In this document: piece after piece, positions 16,896-25,419 of the stretch | Layout: every line of letters starts with the position of its first letter | How positions within the stretch are numbered: position 1 is the first letter of the stretch | Origin: Bacillus sp. B15-48 | GTDB lineage: Bacteria; Bacillota; Bacilli; Bacillales; Cytobacillaceae | Assembly (NCBI RefSeq): GCF_016879755.1 | Contig: NZ_WOFU01000003.1 | Location: 248,001-312,000 of the forward strand | DNA length: 64,000 bases | Direction: 5' to 3' | The notes under the pieces: model-generated | The model's database searches: none | Seen by the model: only the letters and a program-made list of their open reading frames with translations | What the model was told of the DNA's origin: nothing | Made by a program: the position numbers and the translations under genes

Positions 16896-16920
16896 AAATC
16901 CAAGCATTATGCTTGGATTT
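16896..16920 (-). terminator. Rho-independent terminator
   Basis: An 11-bp perfect stem (16896-16906 with 16910-16920) followed by TTTTATTTTT on the minus strand; it ends the IclR-family regulator gene. Confidence 0.85.
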
Positions 16921-16936
16921 CACAAAGTCTCTTATC

Positions 16937-17692
16937 CTACAATTTCCCTGAATAACCAAATATCTGTGAAATTGTTTTATGAAAGTTCATTAAATACTGA
17001 CTTATTGGTTCAGATGGCGTTGACGGAATGGTTTCTGAAAAACCAATAACTGCTATTGCGCCAATTAGTTCTTCACTAAAATCAAAAATTGGAATTGAAG
17101 TTGATGAAATCGAAGGAACAAGTGGTTCTTTTGCAAAAGAAATTTTATTCTTTTTTATATTTGCAATTTCCTGCTCAGTTAGTTGATAATGTCCCTTCCC
17201 TTCCTTTCCTCGCCATTCTTCTGTTTCCCCTTCTCTTAAAAAAGTAGTGAAAATCTTGCCGACCGAAGAAGATGGAGGAAGAATGCTCCCTAATTGCGCA
17301 CCGATATTTAATGCGTGGTTGGAACTCCAAATTTTTGCAGTTACTGGACCATTATGCGTCCATACCGAAAATAATACAGTACAGGAAGTATAGGCACTAA
17401 TTTCTTGTAAAAAAGGGGTTACTCGTTTTGTCACATCATTATGTCCAATTGCAGACATGCCATATTGTATTAATTTACTTCCTAATTGGTACAAATTCGT
17501 TTGTTTGTCGCGATAAAGCAAATCCAATTGGGTTAGTGTATTTAAATACTTATATAAGTTACTCTTTGTAATCCCTGTTTCTTCTTGAATATCAGCAAAT
17601 CGCATTGGAGTGTCTTTTGATGAAATCAAATCAATAATTGAAATACCGATTTGCAAAGATTGAATCATCGTGTTGCTTTTCTCAATTTTCAT
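16937..17692 (-). CDS. IclR family transcriptional regulator of the gentisate operon
   Basis: 251 residues: an N-terminal winged helix-turn-helix (about residues 10-70, with FADIQEETGITKSNLYKYLNTL as the recognition region) and a C-terminal IclR effector-binding domain with the usual SSVGKIFTTFL and SSTSIPIFDF segments. It is divergently placed from the gentisate genes; the 400-base gap contains a promoter and an imperfect palindrome. By family precedent it would sense an aromatic intermediate such as 3-hydroxybenzoate or gentisate. AAGGAG lies about twelve bases before the ATG. Confidence 0.88.
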   Translation of the reverse strand: MKIEKSNTMIQSLQIGISIIDLISSKDTPMRFADIQEETGITKSNLYKYLNTLTQLDLLYRDKQTNLYQLGSKLIQYGMSAIGHNDVTKRVTPFLQEISAYTSCTVLFSVWTHNGPVTAKIWSSNHALNIGAQLGSILPPSSSVGKIFTTFLREGETEEWRGKEGKGHYQLTEQEIANIKKNKISFAKEPLVPSISSTSIPIFDFSEELIGAIAVIGFSETIPSTPSEPISQYLMNFHKTISQIFGYSGKL

Positions 17693-17861
17693 TTTTATCC
17701 AATTCTCCTTACTTTAACAATCAACCCTACTATCGTTTCAAGGTTTAAATTCTTTTTTTCATAAATTTAACACTTTATCTCTTTTCCAACAACTTTTGTG
17801 CCTATCTAGTTGTTTAAACTATCGAAAAATAAAAAATCAATTAAATAACCGTCTCAAACTC

Positions 17862-17891
17862 TTGACAATATTTCGAAATTTAGATTAATAT
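17862..17891 (+). promoter_or_regulatory. Probable promoter of the gentisate operon
   Basis: A perfect TTGACA at 17862-17867 is followed 18 bases later by TAATAT (17886-17891); a perfect TATAAT also starts at 17889 but with a 21-base gap. It lies about 200 bases before the first catabolic start codon. Confidence 0.55.
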
Positions 17892-17899
17892 AATTATAG

Positions 17900-17924
17900 A
17901 AATAGTGAACCGAGTTCCCTATTT
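17900..17924. promoter_or_regulatory. Candidate IclR-type operator palindrome
   Basis: A 25-base dyad: AAATAG-T-GAAC-CGA-GTTC-C-CTATTT. All arm positions are complementary except one. The GAAC-N3-GTTC core resembles known IclR-family operators. Position just downstream of the -10 element would suit repression. Confidence 0.6.
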
Positions 17925-17975
17925 GTAGAATTAACAACGTAAATAACTTATTGACCTTCTAAAAGGTGGTGACAC

Positions 17976-17999
17976 ATTCAAATCGTTGATTATTTGAAT
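17976..17999. repeat. Inverted repeat in gentisate operon leader
   Basis: ATTCAAAT (17976-17983) and ATTTGAAT (17992-17999) are perfect inverted copies around an 8-base spacer, within the untranslated leader. It could be a second operator or a leader hairpin. Confidence 0.4.
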
Positions 18000-18092
18000 G
18001 GAACATGGTTTTACGAGTAGAAAGAGACTATTTTGGTACAATTCGTTTTTAATGGTTTATTTCAAAATTACTCTGAAATAAAGGAGAAGATT

Positions 18093-19034
18093 ATGAAACT
18101 AGTAACGTTTACTCAAAATGGTTTTACCCGTACTGGCACATTAATCGCCGAATCAAACAAGGTTGTCGACCTCAATTATGCTTATCAGGCATTATTGCAG
18201 CAACAAGGAAAATATCGTTATGAAAAAATTGCGGACGCTTACGTCCCCGCAAATATGACGGAACTACTACAAGGTGGCAAAGAAAGTCTATCTTATGTAC
18301 AGGAAGCCATTGTATTTGCGCTTAACAATGAAAACGCTTTTACACATAAACTCATTTATAACTTCGACGAAGTGAAAATTGAGGCTCCTGTTCCAGCACC
18401 CGGAAAAATGATTTGTGTCGGTCACAATTATCGCGATCACATTTTAGAGATGGGAAGAGAATTACCGCCATATCCAGTCATATTTGCTAAATTCGCAAAC
18501 ACGGTGGTTGGACCGCAAGATGACATTCCATTTTATCCTGTTTCTGAACTATTAGACTATGAAGCAGAATTCGCCTTCGTCATCGGGAAAAAGGCTCGTA
18601 ATGTTTCACAAGAAGATGCTCTTGATTATGTTGCTGGTTATACAATTGTAAACGATGTCACCTACCGTGATATTCAGCGTCGAACTCTTCAATGGTTGCA
18701 AGGAAAAACGGTTGAAGGAAGCGCACCAATGGGACCATGGTTAGTCACAACAGATGAATTAACCAACCCTAGCGGACTTGAAATGGTCTTAACAGTTAAC
18801 GGGGAAGAACGTCAACGAGCAAACACCGATAATTTAGTATTTAGTGTTCAATACTTAGTTGAATTTTTATCAAACTTAATGTCTCTAGAGCCAGGTGATG
18901 TCATTTTAACTGGAACTCCAGGTGGGGTCGGCTTTGCCCGCAAACCTCAAACTTTCTTAAAAGACGGCGACATTGTCAAAATCGAAATTGACAAGATTGG
19001 CGTTTTAGAAAATAAAGTCTCTAAAGTCAAGTGA
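18093..19034 (+). CDS. Fumarylacetoacetate hydrolase family protein (maleyl-/fumarylpyruvate hydrolase)
   Basis: FAH-superfamily hydrolase of 313 residues, expected to cleave the ring-fission product of gentisate (maleylpyruvate or fumarylpyruvate) to pyruvate and a C4 diacid. Metal-binding acidic residues are visible in LLDYEAEFAFVIGKKA and the following NDVTYRDIQ. The FAH signature GDVILTGTPGGVGFA and C-terminal DGDIVKIEIDKIG are present. The start at 18093 has AAGGAG six bases upstream; the in-frame ATG at 18033 has none. It is the first gene of the operon. No separate maleylpyruvate isomerase is encoded nearby, so either this enzyme acts directly on maleylpyruvate or the isomerase lies elsewhere. 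Confidence 0.85.
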   Translation: MKLVTFTQNGFTRTGTLIAESNKVVDLNYAYQALLQQQGKYRYEKIADAYVPANMTELLQGGKESLSYVQEAIVFALNNENAFTHKLIYNFDEVKIEAPVPAPGKMICVGHNYRDHILEMGRELPPYPVIFAKFANTVVGPQDDIPFYPVSELLDYEAEFAFVIGKKARNVSQEDALDYVAGYTIVNDVTYRDIQRRTLQWLQGKTVEGSAPMGPWLVTTDELTNPSGLEMVLTVNGEERQRANTDNLVFSVQYLVEFLSNLMSLEPGDVILTGTPGGVGFARKPQTFLKDGDIVKIEIDKIGVLENKVSKVK

Positions 19035-19121
19035 GTTGAATGAAAACAGTAAATAGGCAAATGTTTGCAGTGCATAACCTCTGTCTTAAAAAACTATTTT
19101 AAAATGGGGATGGGATGAAAA

Positions 19122-20234
19122 ATGGGAGAAACAACTGAGTTCATGAAAAGTAAAGTCGTCCAAGACTTTACAAAAGACATTCAGCAATACAATTTAGGGC
19201 CTCTTTGGGAAGCGATTCCAGATTTAATGCATAAACAGCCAGAGCCACAAGCGAAAGCATACTTATGGAAGGCTGAGCTCATCAACAAAAAATTATCAGA
19301 AGCAGCTGAAATTTTCACTCCAGAACGCGGCGGAGAGCGAAGAGCAATCTATTTCCAAAATCCTGGATTAACCTATCGTCAGCCTTGGGGGTGGGCCTCA
19401 ACAACACAAACTTTATATGCGGCAGTACAATTATTGCTTCCTGGAGAAGTGGCGCCATCGCATCGCCATTCACAAAATGCAATGCGCTTTATTACCGAAG
19501 GAGATGGCGCTTACACGATTGTTCAAGGCCAAAGGGTGTTTATGGAAGAAGGAGACTTTTTAATTACACCAAAAACACTTTGGCATGGGCACGAACACTT
19601 AGGTGATAAGCCGATGGTATGGATGGACGCTCTTGATATCCCTACTGTTTATTCAATCGGTGGCACCTTCTTTGATCCGTATGACGGTTATCTCCAACAA
19701 CCGAATACACCTGATAATTTCTCTGAACTACGTTATCAAGGCGGAATGGTTCGTCCAATCTCTGATCGTCATTACACTATCGCTCCTTTAGCTAATTTCA
19801 AATGGAGCAGAACTGAAGATGCCATTCAAGGGCTAACGAACTTTGAACCAGATCCTTATGACGGATATGCTGTCGAATATATTAACCCATCAACTGGTGA
19901 ATCAGCTAATCCTACGATGTGTACAAGAATGCAGTTATTACCTAAGGGGTTCCATGGAAAAGCACACCGCCACACACATTCTAGCATCTATCAAGTATTT
20001 AAAGGTTCAGGTTATTCAATCATCAATGGCGTTCGATTTGACTGGAAAAAAGGGGATTACTTGGTTATACCGAACTGGGCTTGGCATGAGCATGTAGCAA
20101 CAGAGGATACTTATCTATTTTCTGTTAATGACCTTCCTATTATGGAGCGTTTTGATCTCGAACAACAACAAGAGCTTGATTCAAACAACGGAAATCAAGT
20201 TGTAAAGGGAGAATTTGAACCAGTACTCGTTTAA
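19122..20234 (+). CDS. Gentisate 1,2-dioxygenase
   Basis: Bicupin Fe(II) dioxygenase of 370 residues that opens gentisate to maleylpyruvate. The N-terminal cupin has the metal ligands H114 and H116 in PSHRHSQNAMRF and a second pair in TLWHGHEH (H155, H157). The C-terminal cupin repeats the pattern with HRHTHSSIYQVFKG and WAWHEHVA. The length and PERGGERRAIYFQNPGL segment fit the family. The ATG at 19122 follows GGGATG with A-rich spacing. It lies between the FAH hydrolase and the 3-hydroxybenzoate hydroxylase, giving a complete upper pathway. Confidence 0.92.
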   Translation: MGETTEFMKSKVVQDFTKDIQQYNLGPLWEAIPDLMHKQPEPQAKAYLWKAELINKKLSEAAEIFTPERGGERRAIYFQNPGLTYRQPWGWASTTQTLYAAVQLLLPGEVAPSHRHSQNAMRFITEGDGAYTIVQGQRVFMEEGDFLITPKTLWHGHEHLGDKPMVWMDALDIPTVYSIGGTFFDPYDGYLQQPNTPDNFSELRYQGGMVRPISDRHYTIAPLANFKWSRTEDAIQGLTNFEPDPYDGYAVEYINPSTGESANPTMCTRMQLLPKGFHGKAHRHTHSSIYQVFKGSGYSIINGVRFDWKKGDYLVIPNWAWHEHVATEDTYLFSVNDLPIMERFDLEQQQELDSNNGNQVVKGEFEPVLV

Positions 20235-20357
20235 TAGAGGCCAAATGATAGATAAACTAATACGATATCTTAAACATTATGCTCATTTCTACTCTTCTTT
20301 ATGTAAGCGTTATACTTTTCTACTAATAGATTATAAATTTTTAAGGGGGATTTTATT

Positions 20358-21581
20358 ATGTCAAACAAAGTGAAGCAACCATTTATTATTGTCGGTGGAG
20401 GAATTGGCGGTCTTGCCGCTGCTTTAGGTCTTGCTGAAGCTGGAAAAGAGTCCATGGTTTTAGAAAGAGCACCTGAATTCGGAGAGGTTGGTGCTGGAAT
20501 TCAGCTTGCACCAAATGGGACTGCAGTTCTTGAAAGATTAGGAGTCATGGATGAAATTAGTAAATTTGCTGTATTTCCAAAACGTTTAGTATTAATGGAT
20601 GCAGTTACCGGCAAGGAATTAACTGTTTTAAATTTACAAGATGAATTCAAGAAAAAATATGGCCATCCTTATATTGTAATGCATCGTGCTGACCTACACA
20701 GAGTATTATATGAAGCATGTCTAGCAAAAGGTGATATTTCACTTCTAACAGATAGCGAAGTTGAGAGTGTCCAAGATTTAGGAACTGGTGCTCAAGTAAC
20801 ATTGACAGATGGTACAGTTTATGAGTCTGAAGCTGTCATAGGTGCGGATGGAATTCATTCTAAAACACGGAAGTTAATGAGTGATGATCAACCTGTTTGT
20901 TCCCAGTATGTCGCTTATCGTGGAACGATTCCAATGGAGGAAGTGACAGAAACAGCTGGAACAAACCCAGATGATGTTCTTATGTGGGTTGGCCCAAATC
21001 TTCACCTCGTTCAATACCCTGTTCGTCGTGGGGAATTATACAACCAAGTTGTCGTATTCAAAAGCTTCAAATATAAGCCAGGTACTGAAGATTGGAAAGC
21101 AAATGATTGGGGAACTCCTGAAGAAATGGATGAGCGTTTCGCTGATACATGTGATTTTGTCAAACACTCTGTATCGTTCATCTCTCGCCAGTTCCGCTGG
21201 GCGATGTGGGACCGCAATCCAATTCAAAATTGGACAAAAGGTCGTGTAACATTGCTTGGTGACGCTGCCCACCCAATGTTACAATATATGGCTCAAGGTG
21301 GAATTGCAGCGTTAGAAGATGTTGCCTATTTAACAAATATGCTTCATAAACATGGAAATGATTATAATGCAGCATTCCTTGAGTATCAAGCAGAGCGTAT
21401 GCCACGTTCAGCGAGTGTTCAAACAAATGCCCGTCAGTGGGGAGAAATTATCCATGCAGATGATCCAATTGCCATTCTTTTAAGAAATCACATCATGTCA
21501 CAACGGGATGAGTTTGATGTGAGCTATGTTGATTGGCTTTATTCCAAACGTTACGATGCGGACAATTTAGTAAAAGCATAA
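20358..21581 (+). CDS. 3-hydroxybenzoate 6-monooxygenase (FAD-dependent)
   Basis: Class A flavoprotein monooxygenase of 407 residues that would hydroxylate 3-hydroxybenzoate at C6 to gentisate using NADH and oxygen. It has the GGGIGGLAAALGLAEAGKE dinucleotide motif, the DG motif GADGIHSKTR, and the GD motif LLGDAAHPMLQYMAQGG. An AAGGGGG site precedes the ATG by eight bases. Salicylate-type hydroxylases share the fold; the neighbouring gentisate dioxygenase favours the 6-hydroxylase role. Last gene of the operon. Confidence 0.88.
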   Translation: MSNKVKQPFIIVGGGIGGLAAALGLAEAGKESMVLERAPEFGEVGAGIQLAPNGTAVLERLGVMDEISKFAVFPKRLVLMDAVTGKELTVLNLQDEFKKKYGHPYIVMHRADLHRVLYEACLAKGDISLLTDSEVESVQDLGTGAQVTLTDGTVYESEAVIGADGIHSKTRKLMSDDQPVCSQYVAYRGTIPMEEVTETAGTNPDDVLMWVGPNLHLVQYPVRRGELYNQVVVFKSFKYKPGTEDWKANDWGTPEEMDERFADTCDFVKHSVSFISRQFRWAMWDRNPIQNWTKGRVTLLGDAAHPMLQYMAQGGIAALEDVAYLTNMLHKHGNDYNAAFLEYQAERMPRSASVQTNARQWGEIIHADDPIAILLRNHIMSQRDEFDVSYVDWLYSKRYDADNLVKA

Positions 21582-21610
21582 GCTAGCCTTTGATCTTGCT
21601 ATTATATAAT

Positions 21611-21652
21611 GAACGAAAGCGCGAAAACCTATCTCGCGTTTTCGTTCATTTT
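21611..21652 (+). terminator. Rho-independent terminator of the gentisate operon
   Basis: A 14-bp stem (GAACGAAAGCGCGA with its near-perfect complement ending at 21647), followed by ATTTTTGG. Confidence 0.85.
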
Positions 21653-21689
21653 TGGTTATGTACAAACCATATATCTTTGTATTGTGTTA

Positions 21690-22025
21690 TTAAGCTTTTT
21701 TAACAAATTCAGATTTTAATTTCATTGCACCAAAACCGTCAATTTTGCAATCAATGTCATGGTCACCTTCAACTAATCGTATGCTTTTAACCTTTGTTCC
21801 AATTTTCAATACGGATGAACTCCCTTTTACTTTTAAATCTTTAATAATGGTAACCGTATCCCCATCATTAAGAACATTTCCATTGGCATCTTTAACTTCT
21901 TTATTTGCTTCACTCTCTTCAGTTGCTAAGTTCCATTCGTGCGCACACTCAGGACAAACAAGCAGTACTCCATCCTCATATGTATATTCTGAGTTGCATT
22001 TAGGACAGTTAGGTAAATTCGACAT
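21690..22025 (-). CDS. PhnA/YjdM family zinc-ribbon protein
   Basis: A 111-residue protein with an N-terminal zinc ribbon ([21 protein letters not shown]) and the PhnA-type C-terminal domain ([25 protein letters not shown]). The family was named from its position in a phosphonate cluster, but its function is unproven. GGAGGAAATAGAG precedes the ATG at 22025; the in-frame ATG at 22040 overlaps the site. It is monocistronic. Confidence 0.88.
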   Translation of the reverse strand: MSNLPNCPKCNSEYTYEDGVLLVCPECAHEWNLATEESEANKEVKDANGNVLNDGDTVTIIKDLKVKGSSSVLKIGTKVKSIRLVEGDHDIDCKIDGFGAMKLKSEFVKKA

Positions 22026-22179
22026 CTCTATTTCCTCCATTCATTTCTAAACATTGGATGATGATGTTACTATCCAATGTAAAGTCATTTACCTTTATAC
22101 TACCATAAATTCAAAATTTTAATTTCTACTATTTAAATCACAGAGCTAAACAAGCTACATCAAAAACTAGTTTAGTGAA

Positions 22180-22205
22180 GAACATGGGATTGTACTCCCA
22201 TGTTC
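22180..22205 (-). terminator. Hairpin after ugd, probable terminator
   Basis: A perfect 10-bp stem (22180-22189 with 22196-22205) three bases past the ugd stop. The minus-strand T run is weak. Confidence 0.5.
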
Positions 22206-22207
22206 CC

Positions 22208-23518
22208 TTATGTGATAACTGGCGGTCTGCCTACCGAGTAGTACTCAATGTTTTTGCATGTACGAAGCTGAGCTTCATCAAAGCAGTTCCTACCATCGAA
22301 GAGAATGACTTGATTCATTTTCTCTCCTAAACTTGCAAGATCAAGCCGTTTGATATCTTCCCATTCAGTAACAATAAATATCGCATCGGCACCTGTTACC
22401 GCTTCATCGATGCTGTCAACATAGGTTATGATATCGCCTATCACTTTTCTCGCGTTTGACGTAGCAACAGGGTCATATGCAACAACATCCACACCAAGTC
22501 TCGATAACCGTTTAGCAAGAAGAATGGAAGGCGCTTCTCTCATATCATCCGTATCAGGTTTAAATGCAAGACCGAGCATGGCAATCTTTTTTCCTGTTAA
22601 ATCGCCAAAACGATTCAATGCTTTTTTTACTAAAAGGACTCTTTGTTCCTCATTTATTCTCATCGTTTCTGCTAATATATTAAGATCTGCTCCATGCTGG
22701 CTTGCCGTATGATACAACGCCTTTACGTCTTTTGGAAAACAAGAGCCTCCATAACCAATGCCAGCTTGTAAAAAATGAGCACCGATCCTTTGATCAAGTC
22801 CCATTCCTTTTGCAACATCCAACACATCAGCCCCTACCAATTCGCATAAATTTGCAATTCCGTTAATAAAGCTGATTTTTGTTGCCAAAAAGGCATTTGA
22901 TGCGTATTTAATCATTTCTGCACTTCGAATACTAGTCATCACAAATGGTACATTTAACGACTCATACATCTCTTTTATCTTCATGCCAGCCTCTTGATTT
23001 TCAAATCCAATAATGACTCGATCCGCTTTCATTGTATCCTTAATTGCCGAGCCCTGTCTTAAAAACTCTGGATTTGACACCATACGAATCAGCACGCCGT
23101 CATGACAATTTGCTTCGATGATACGTTTTATTTCATCATTTGTTCCGACTGGAACGGTGCTTTTTATTACGACTATACAATCATTTACAAGATGAGTGGC
23201 AATATCTTTTGCTGCTTGTTGCAAGTAAGAAAGGTCCGCTCTACCATCATCCTGTTGCGGTGTACCTACTGCAAGAATGATCACTTCCGCATCTGCAATT
23301 CCTTCATAATGAGAGGAAGTGAAATGAAGCCTGCCTGCAGCTACGTTTTTCGTTAACAGTTCTTCAAGTCCTGGTTCATAAATCGGTGAAATACCTTGAC
23401 ACAGCTTATTGATTTTATTTTCATCAACATCTATACAGCACACATCATGGCCAATTTCCGCTAACACGACTCCTGTTGATAAGCCGACATAACCTGTTCC
23501 TAAAATCGTTACCTTCAT
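22208..23518 (-). CDS. ugd: UDP-glucose 6-dehydrogenase
   Basis: Oxidises UDP-glucose to UDP-glucuronate with two NAD. It is 436 residues, the usual length. The N-terminal Rossmann motif is ILGTGYVGLSTGVVLAEIGH, and the catalytic Cys lies in GIGYGGSCFPKDVKAL. The C-terminal UDP-binding domain has GLAFKPDTDDMREAPS. The start overlaps the galU stop by four bases, so the two are coupled. With galU it supplies UDP-glucuronate, which the epimerase at 52.4 kb could convert to UDP-galacturonate. Bacillus homologues include TuaD and YtcA; the spore-type neighbours favour a surface-polysaccharide role. Confidence 0.93.
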   Translation of the reverse strand: MKVTILGTGYVGLSTGVVLAEIGHDVCCIDVDENKINKLCQGISPIYEPGLEELLTKNVAAGRLHFTSSHYEGIADAEVIILAVGTPQQDDGRADLSYLQQAAKDIATHLVNDCIVVIKSTVPVGTNDEIKRIIEANCHDGVLIRMVSNPEFLRQGSAIKDTMKADRVIIGFENQEAGMKIKEMYESLNVPFVMTSIRSAEMIKYASNAFLATKISFINGIANLCELVGADVLDVAKGMGLDQRIGAHFLQAGIGYGGSCFPKDVKALYHTASQHGADLNILAETMRINEEQRVLLVKKALNRFGDLTGKKIAMLGLAFKPDTDDMREAPSILLAKRLSRLGVDVVAYDPVATSNARKVIGDIITYVDSIDEAVTGADAIFIVTEWEDIKRLDLASLGEKMNQVILFDGRNCFDEAQLRTCKNIEYYSVGRPPVIT

Positions 23519-24417
23519 TCTTCTCCCTCTCGCTTCTCTCTAGGTTGTTCTTGAGATTTACTTTTAATAAAAGCAAAAACCTCATCACAGATGTCTTCTC
23601 TTTGTAGAGCAAAATCAATCGTTGCCTTTATAAAACCTAATTTGTCGCCAATATCATATCGTTGACCATCAAATTCATAAGCATAAACAGTCTGCTTTTT
23701 CGACAACTCATGAATCGCATCAGTTAGCTGTAATTCATCGCCTCTACCGATTGGTGTTTTCTTGAGGATGTCAAAGATTTCAGGTCTTAATACGTAGCGT
23801 CCCATGATTGCATATTGTGAAGGAGCCTCTTCAATGTTCGGTTTCTCAACTAAGGAGTCAATTAAATGGAGATTTTCTTTCAGCAATGTTCCTTTCGGTT
23901 TAATAATTCCGTATTTACACACATCCTTCTTCGGAACTTTCTGAACAGAAACAACCGAACTATTGCCATACTCAAATATATCTATAAGCTGTTGTAAACA
24001 TGGAATATCTGATTTAACGACATCATCTCCAAGCATGACAGCAAAAGGTTCGTTACCGATAAATTTACTCGCGCAAAGGACAGCATCGCCTAAACCTCTT
24101 TGCTCTTTTTGATAAAGATAATAAATATTCACCATATTTGATATCTCTTGGATATCCTTTAAAATCGCCATCTTTTGCTTTTTTAATAGCATATCTTCTA
24201 ACTCATATGATTTAGTGAAATGGTGTTCAATCGATCTTTTGCCTCGCCCAATAATAATAAGAATTTCTTCAATTCCGGAAGCGACCGCTTCTTCAACAAT
24301 ATACTGAATCGTCGGTTTATCAACGATTGGCAACATTTCCTTAGCAAGTGCTTTTGTTGCAGGTAAAAAGCGAGTACCAAAACCCGCGGCGGGAATAATT
24401 GCTTTTTTTATTTTCAT
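23515..24417 (-). CDS. galU: UTP-glucose-1-phosphate uridylyltransferase
   Basis: Makes UDP-glucose from UTP and glucose-1-phosphate. It is 300 residues and begins with the nucleotidyltransferase motif KKAIIPAAGFGTRFLPATKA and the catalytic Lys segment EMLPIVDKPTIQYIVEEA. Further family blocks are GLGDAVLCA, FAVMLGDD and VEKP. AAGGAGGG precedes the ATG at 24417. Directly coupled to ugd. In Bacillus subtilis the housekeeping copy is gtaB; this copy is clustered with kinase-like and glycosyltransferase genes. Confidence 0.92.
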   Translation of the reverse strand: MKIKKAIIPAAGFGTRFLPATKALAKEMLPIVDKPTIQYIVEEAVASGIEEILIIIGRGKRSIEHHFTKSYELEDMLLKKQKMAILKDIQEISNMVNIYYLYQKEQRGLGDAVLCASKFIGNEPFAVMLGDDVVKSDIPCLQQLIDIFEYGNSSVVSVQKVPKKDVCKYGIIKPKGTLLKENLHLIDSLVEKPNIEEAPSQYAIMGRYVLRPEIFDILKKTPIGRGDELQLTDAIHELSKKQTVYAYEFDGQRYDIGDKLGFIKATIDFALQREDICDEVFAFIKSKSQEQPREKREGEE

Positions 24418-24543
24418 ACGCTGTCCCTCCTTGAATCACAATCATCAAGTGGGCATAATTGGACATTTGAAATCGCTCTTTTTCTCGTAATCGTCCAATC
24501 CTCCAATAACTTTTTGTGAATTTCACTTATTTTCAGCAGATTA

Positions 24544-25419
24544 CTAATTATCTTTTTTCATAAATTGATAAACTTTTTGAATAAACCTTCGTATGAGTTT
24601 TGGCAACACTTTATCCCGGCGAAACAAAAGAGTCGTCACGATCGCTTTCTTTTCTTCTTTTGATACTCCCCACTCATCAGGAATCATGTCGACAATTTCT
24701 TCGATTAAAAGAATAGGCATTGTTTGAATGAACTCAAGTTGTTGATAAAATTCGTTCTCATTTTCTATAAAACGCGCCATCATCTTATGGGCTGCACTTT
24801 TTATAATGCCATTAGGTAGTTTCTCAAGGTCAGCCTGCTCCCAATTAAAACTACCTAAAATTTCAGCTTGATCGATTGCCCATAGTGTATAGACCCCTTC
24901 CTCTTGTTGCTGAAAGAGAATATTTTTCCGCGTACGATCTCGATTCGCTAACCAATAATCAAATAAAATAATTCGTGCCATCATAGAGGAATTGCTAAGG
25001 GAGTGAATCTTTCCGACATGATGACCATCCTCACAATTTGGAACATATAGAGAGGCAAATTGATAGCGCGTATCACTTGAAAGCGTTTGTGTAGCTACTT
25101 TCCGTTCTTCCTGTGGAGATAGCAACCCATTACTGGAAATGTCCTCTTGTTCGTTCCTTTCATCGTTCGGTTTTGTATTTTCCTGCTCCTTTTTCATCAT
25201 TTCTAAGCGAAAGTCATTTTCAATGTCAACAATTCGTCCATATGGAACAGGTAATTGGAGGTACCGCGCGAGACAATATCCAATCCATTCATTTGGCAAT
25301 GTTTTTTCAAAGCCAGATTGGAAGAATTTCACAACATAATCATTTCCATCGTTAAACGTAATTAAATGGGCATTTGATTTCCCTTCAAGTTTTTTATGAT
25401 AAGAAACCGGCTTGATCAT
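24544..25419 (-). CDS. HipA-like kinase-fold protein
   Basis: A 291-residue protein matching the HipA_2 type of kinase-fold proteins by its order of motifs: an N-terminal sheet with YVVKFFQSG (candidate ATP-site Lys), FDYWLANRDRTRKNILF (HipA-like catalytic loop with Asn-Arg-Asp), and WAIDQAE (metal-binding Asp). A charged low-complexity insert occupies roughly residues 80-120. The start at 25419 has GAGGTG eight bases upstream and overlaps the glycosyltransferase gene by 26 bases. No HipB-like antitoxin is next to it, so it is not a HipBA module. The substrate is unknown; clustering with sugar genes suggests cell- or spore-surface metabolism. Confidence 0.65.
   Translation of the reverse strand: MIKPVSYHKKLEGKSNAHLITFNDGNDYVVKFFQSGFEKTLPNEWIGYCLARYLQLPVPYGRIVDIENDFRLEMMKKEQENTKPNDERNEQEDISSNGLLSPQEERKVATQTLSSDTRYQFASLYVPNCEDGHHVGKIHSLSNSSMMARIILFDYWLANRDRTRKNILFQQQEEGVYTLWAIDQAEILGSFNWEQADLEKLPNGIIKSAAHKMMARFIENENEFYQQLEFIQTMPILLIEEIVDMIPDEWGVSKEEKKAIVTTLLFRRDKVLPKLIRRFIQKVYQFMKKDN

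Noticed and set aside
24544-25419. HipBA toxin-antitoxin module
   Set aside because: The protein is of the HipA-like kinase-fold type, but no HipB-like DNA-binding partner is adjacent and the neighbours are sugar-nucleotide genes.
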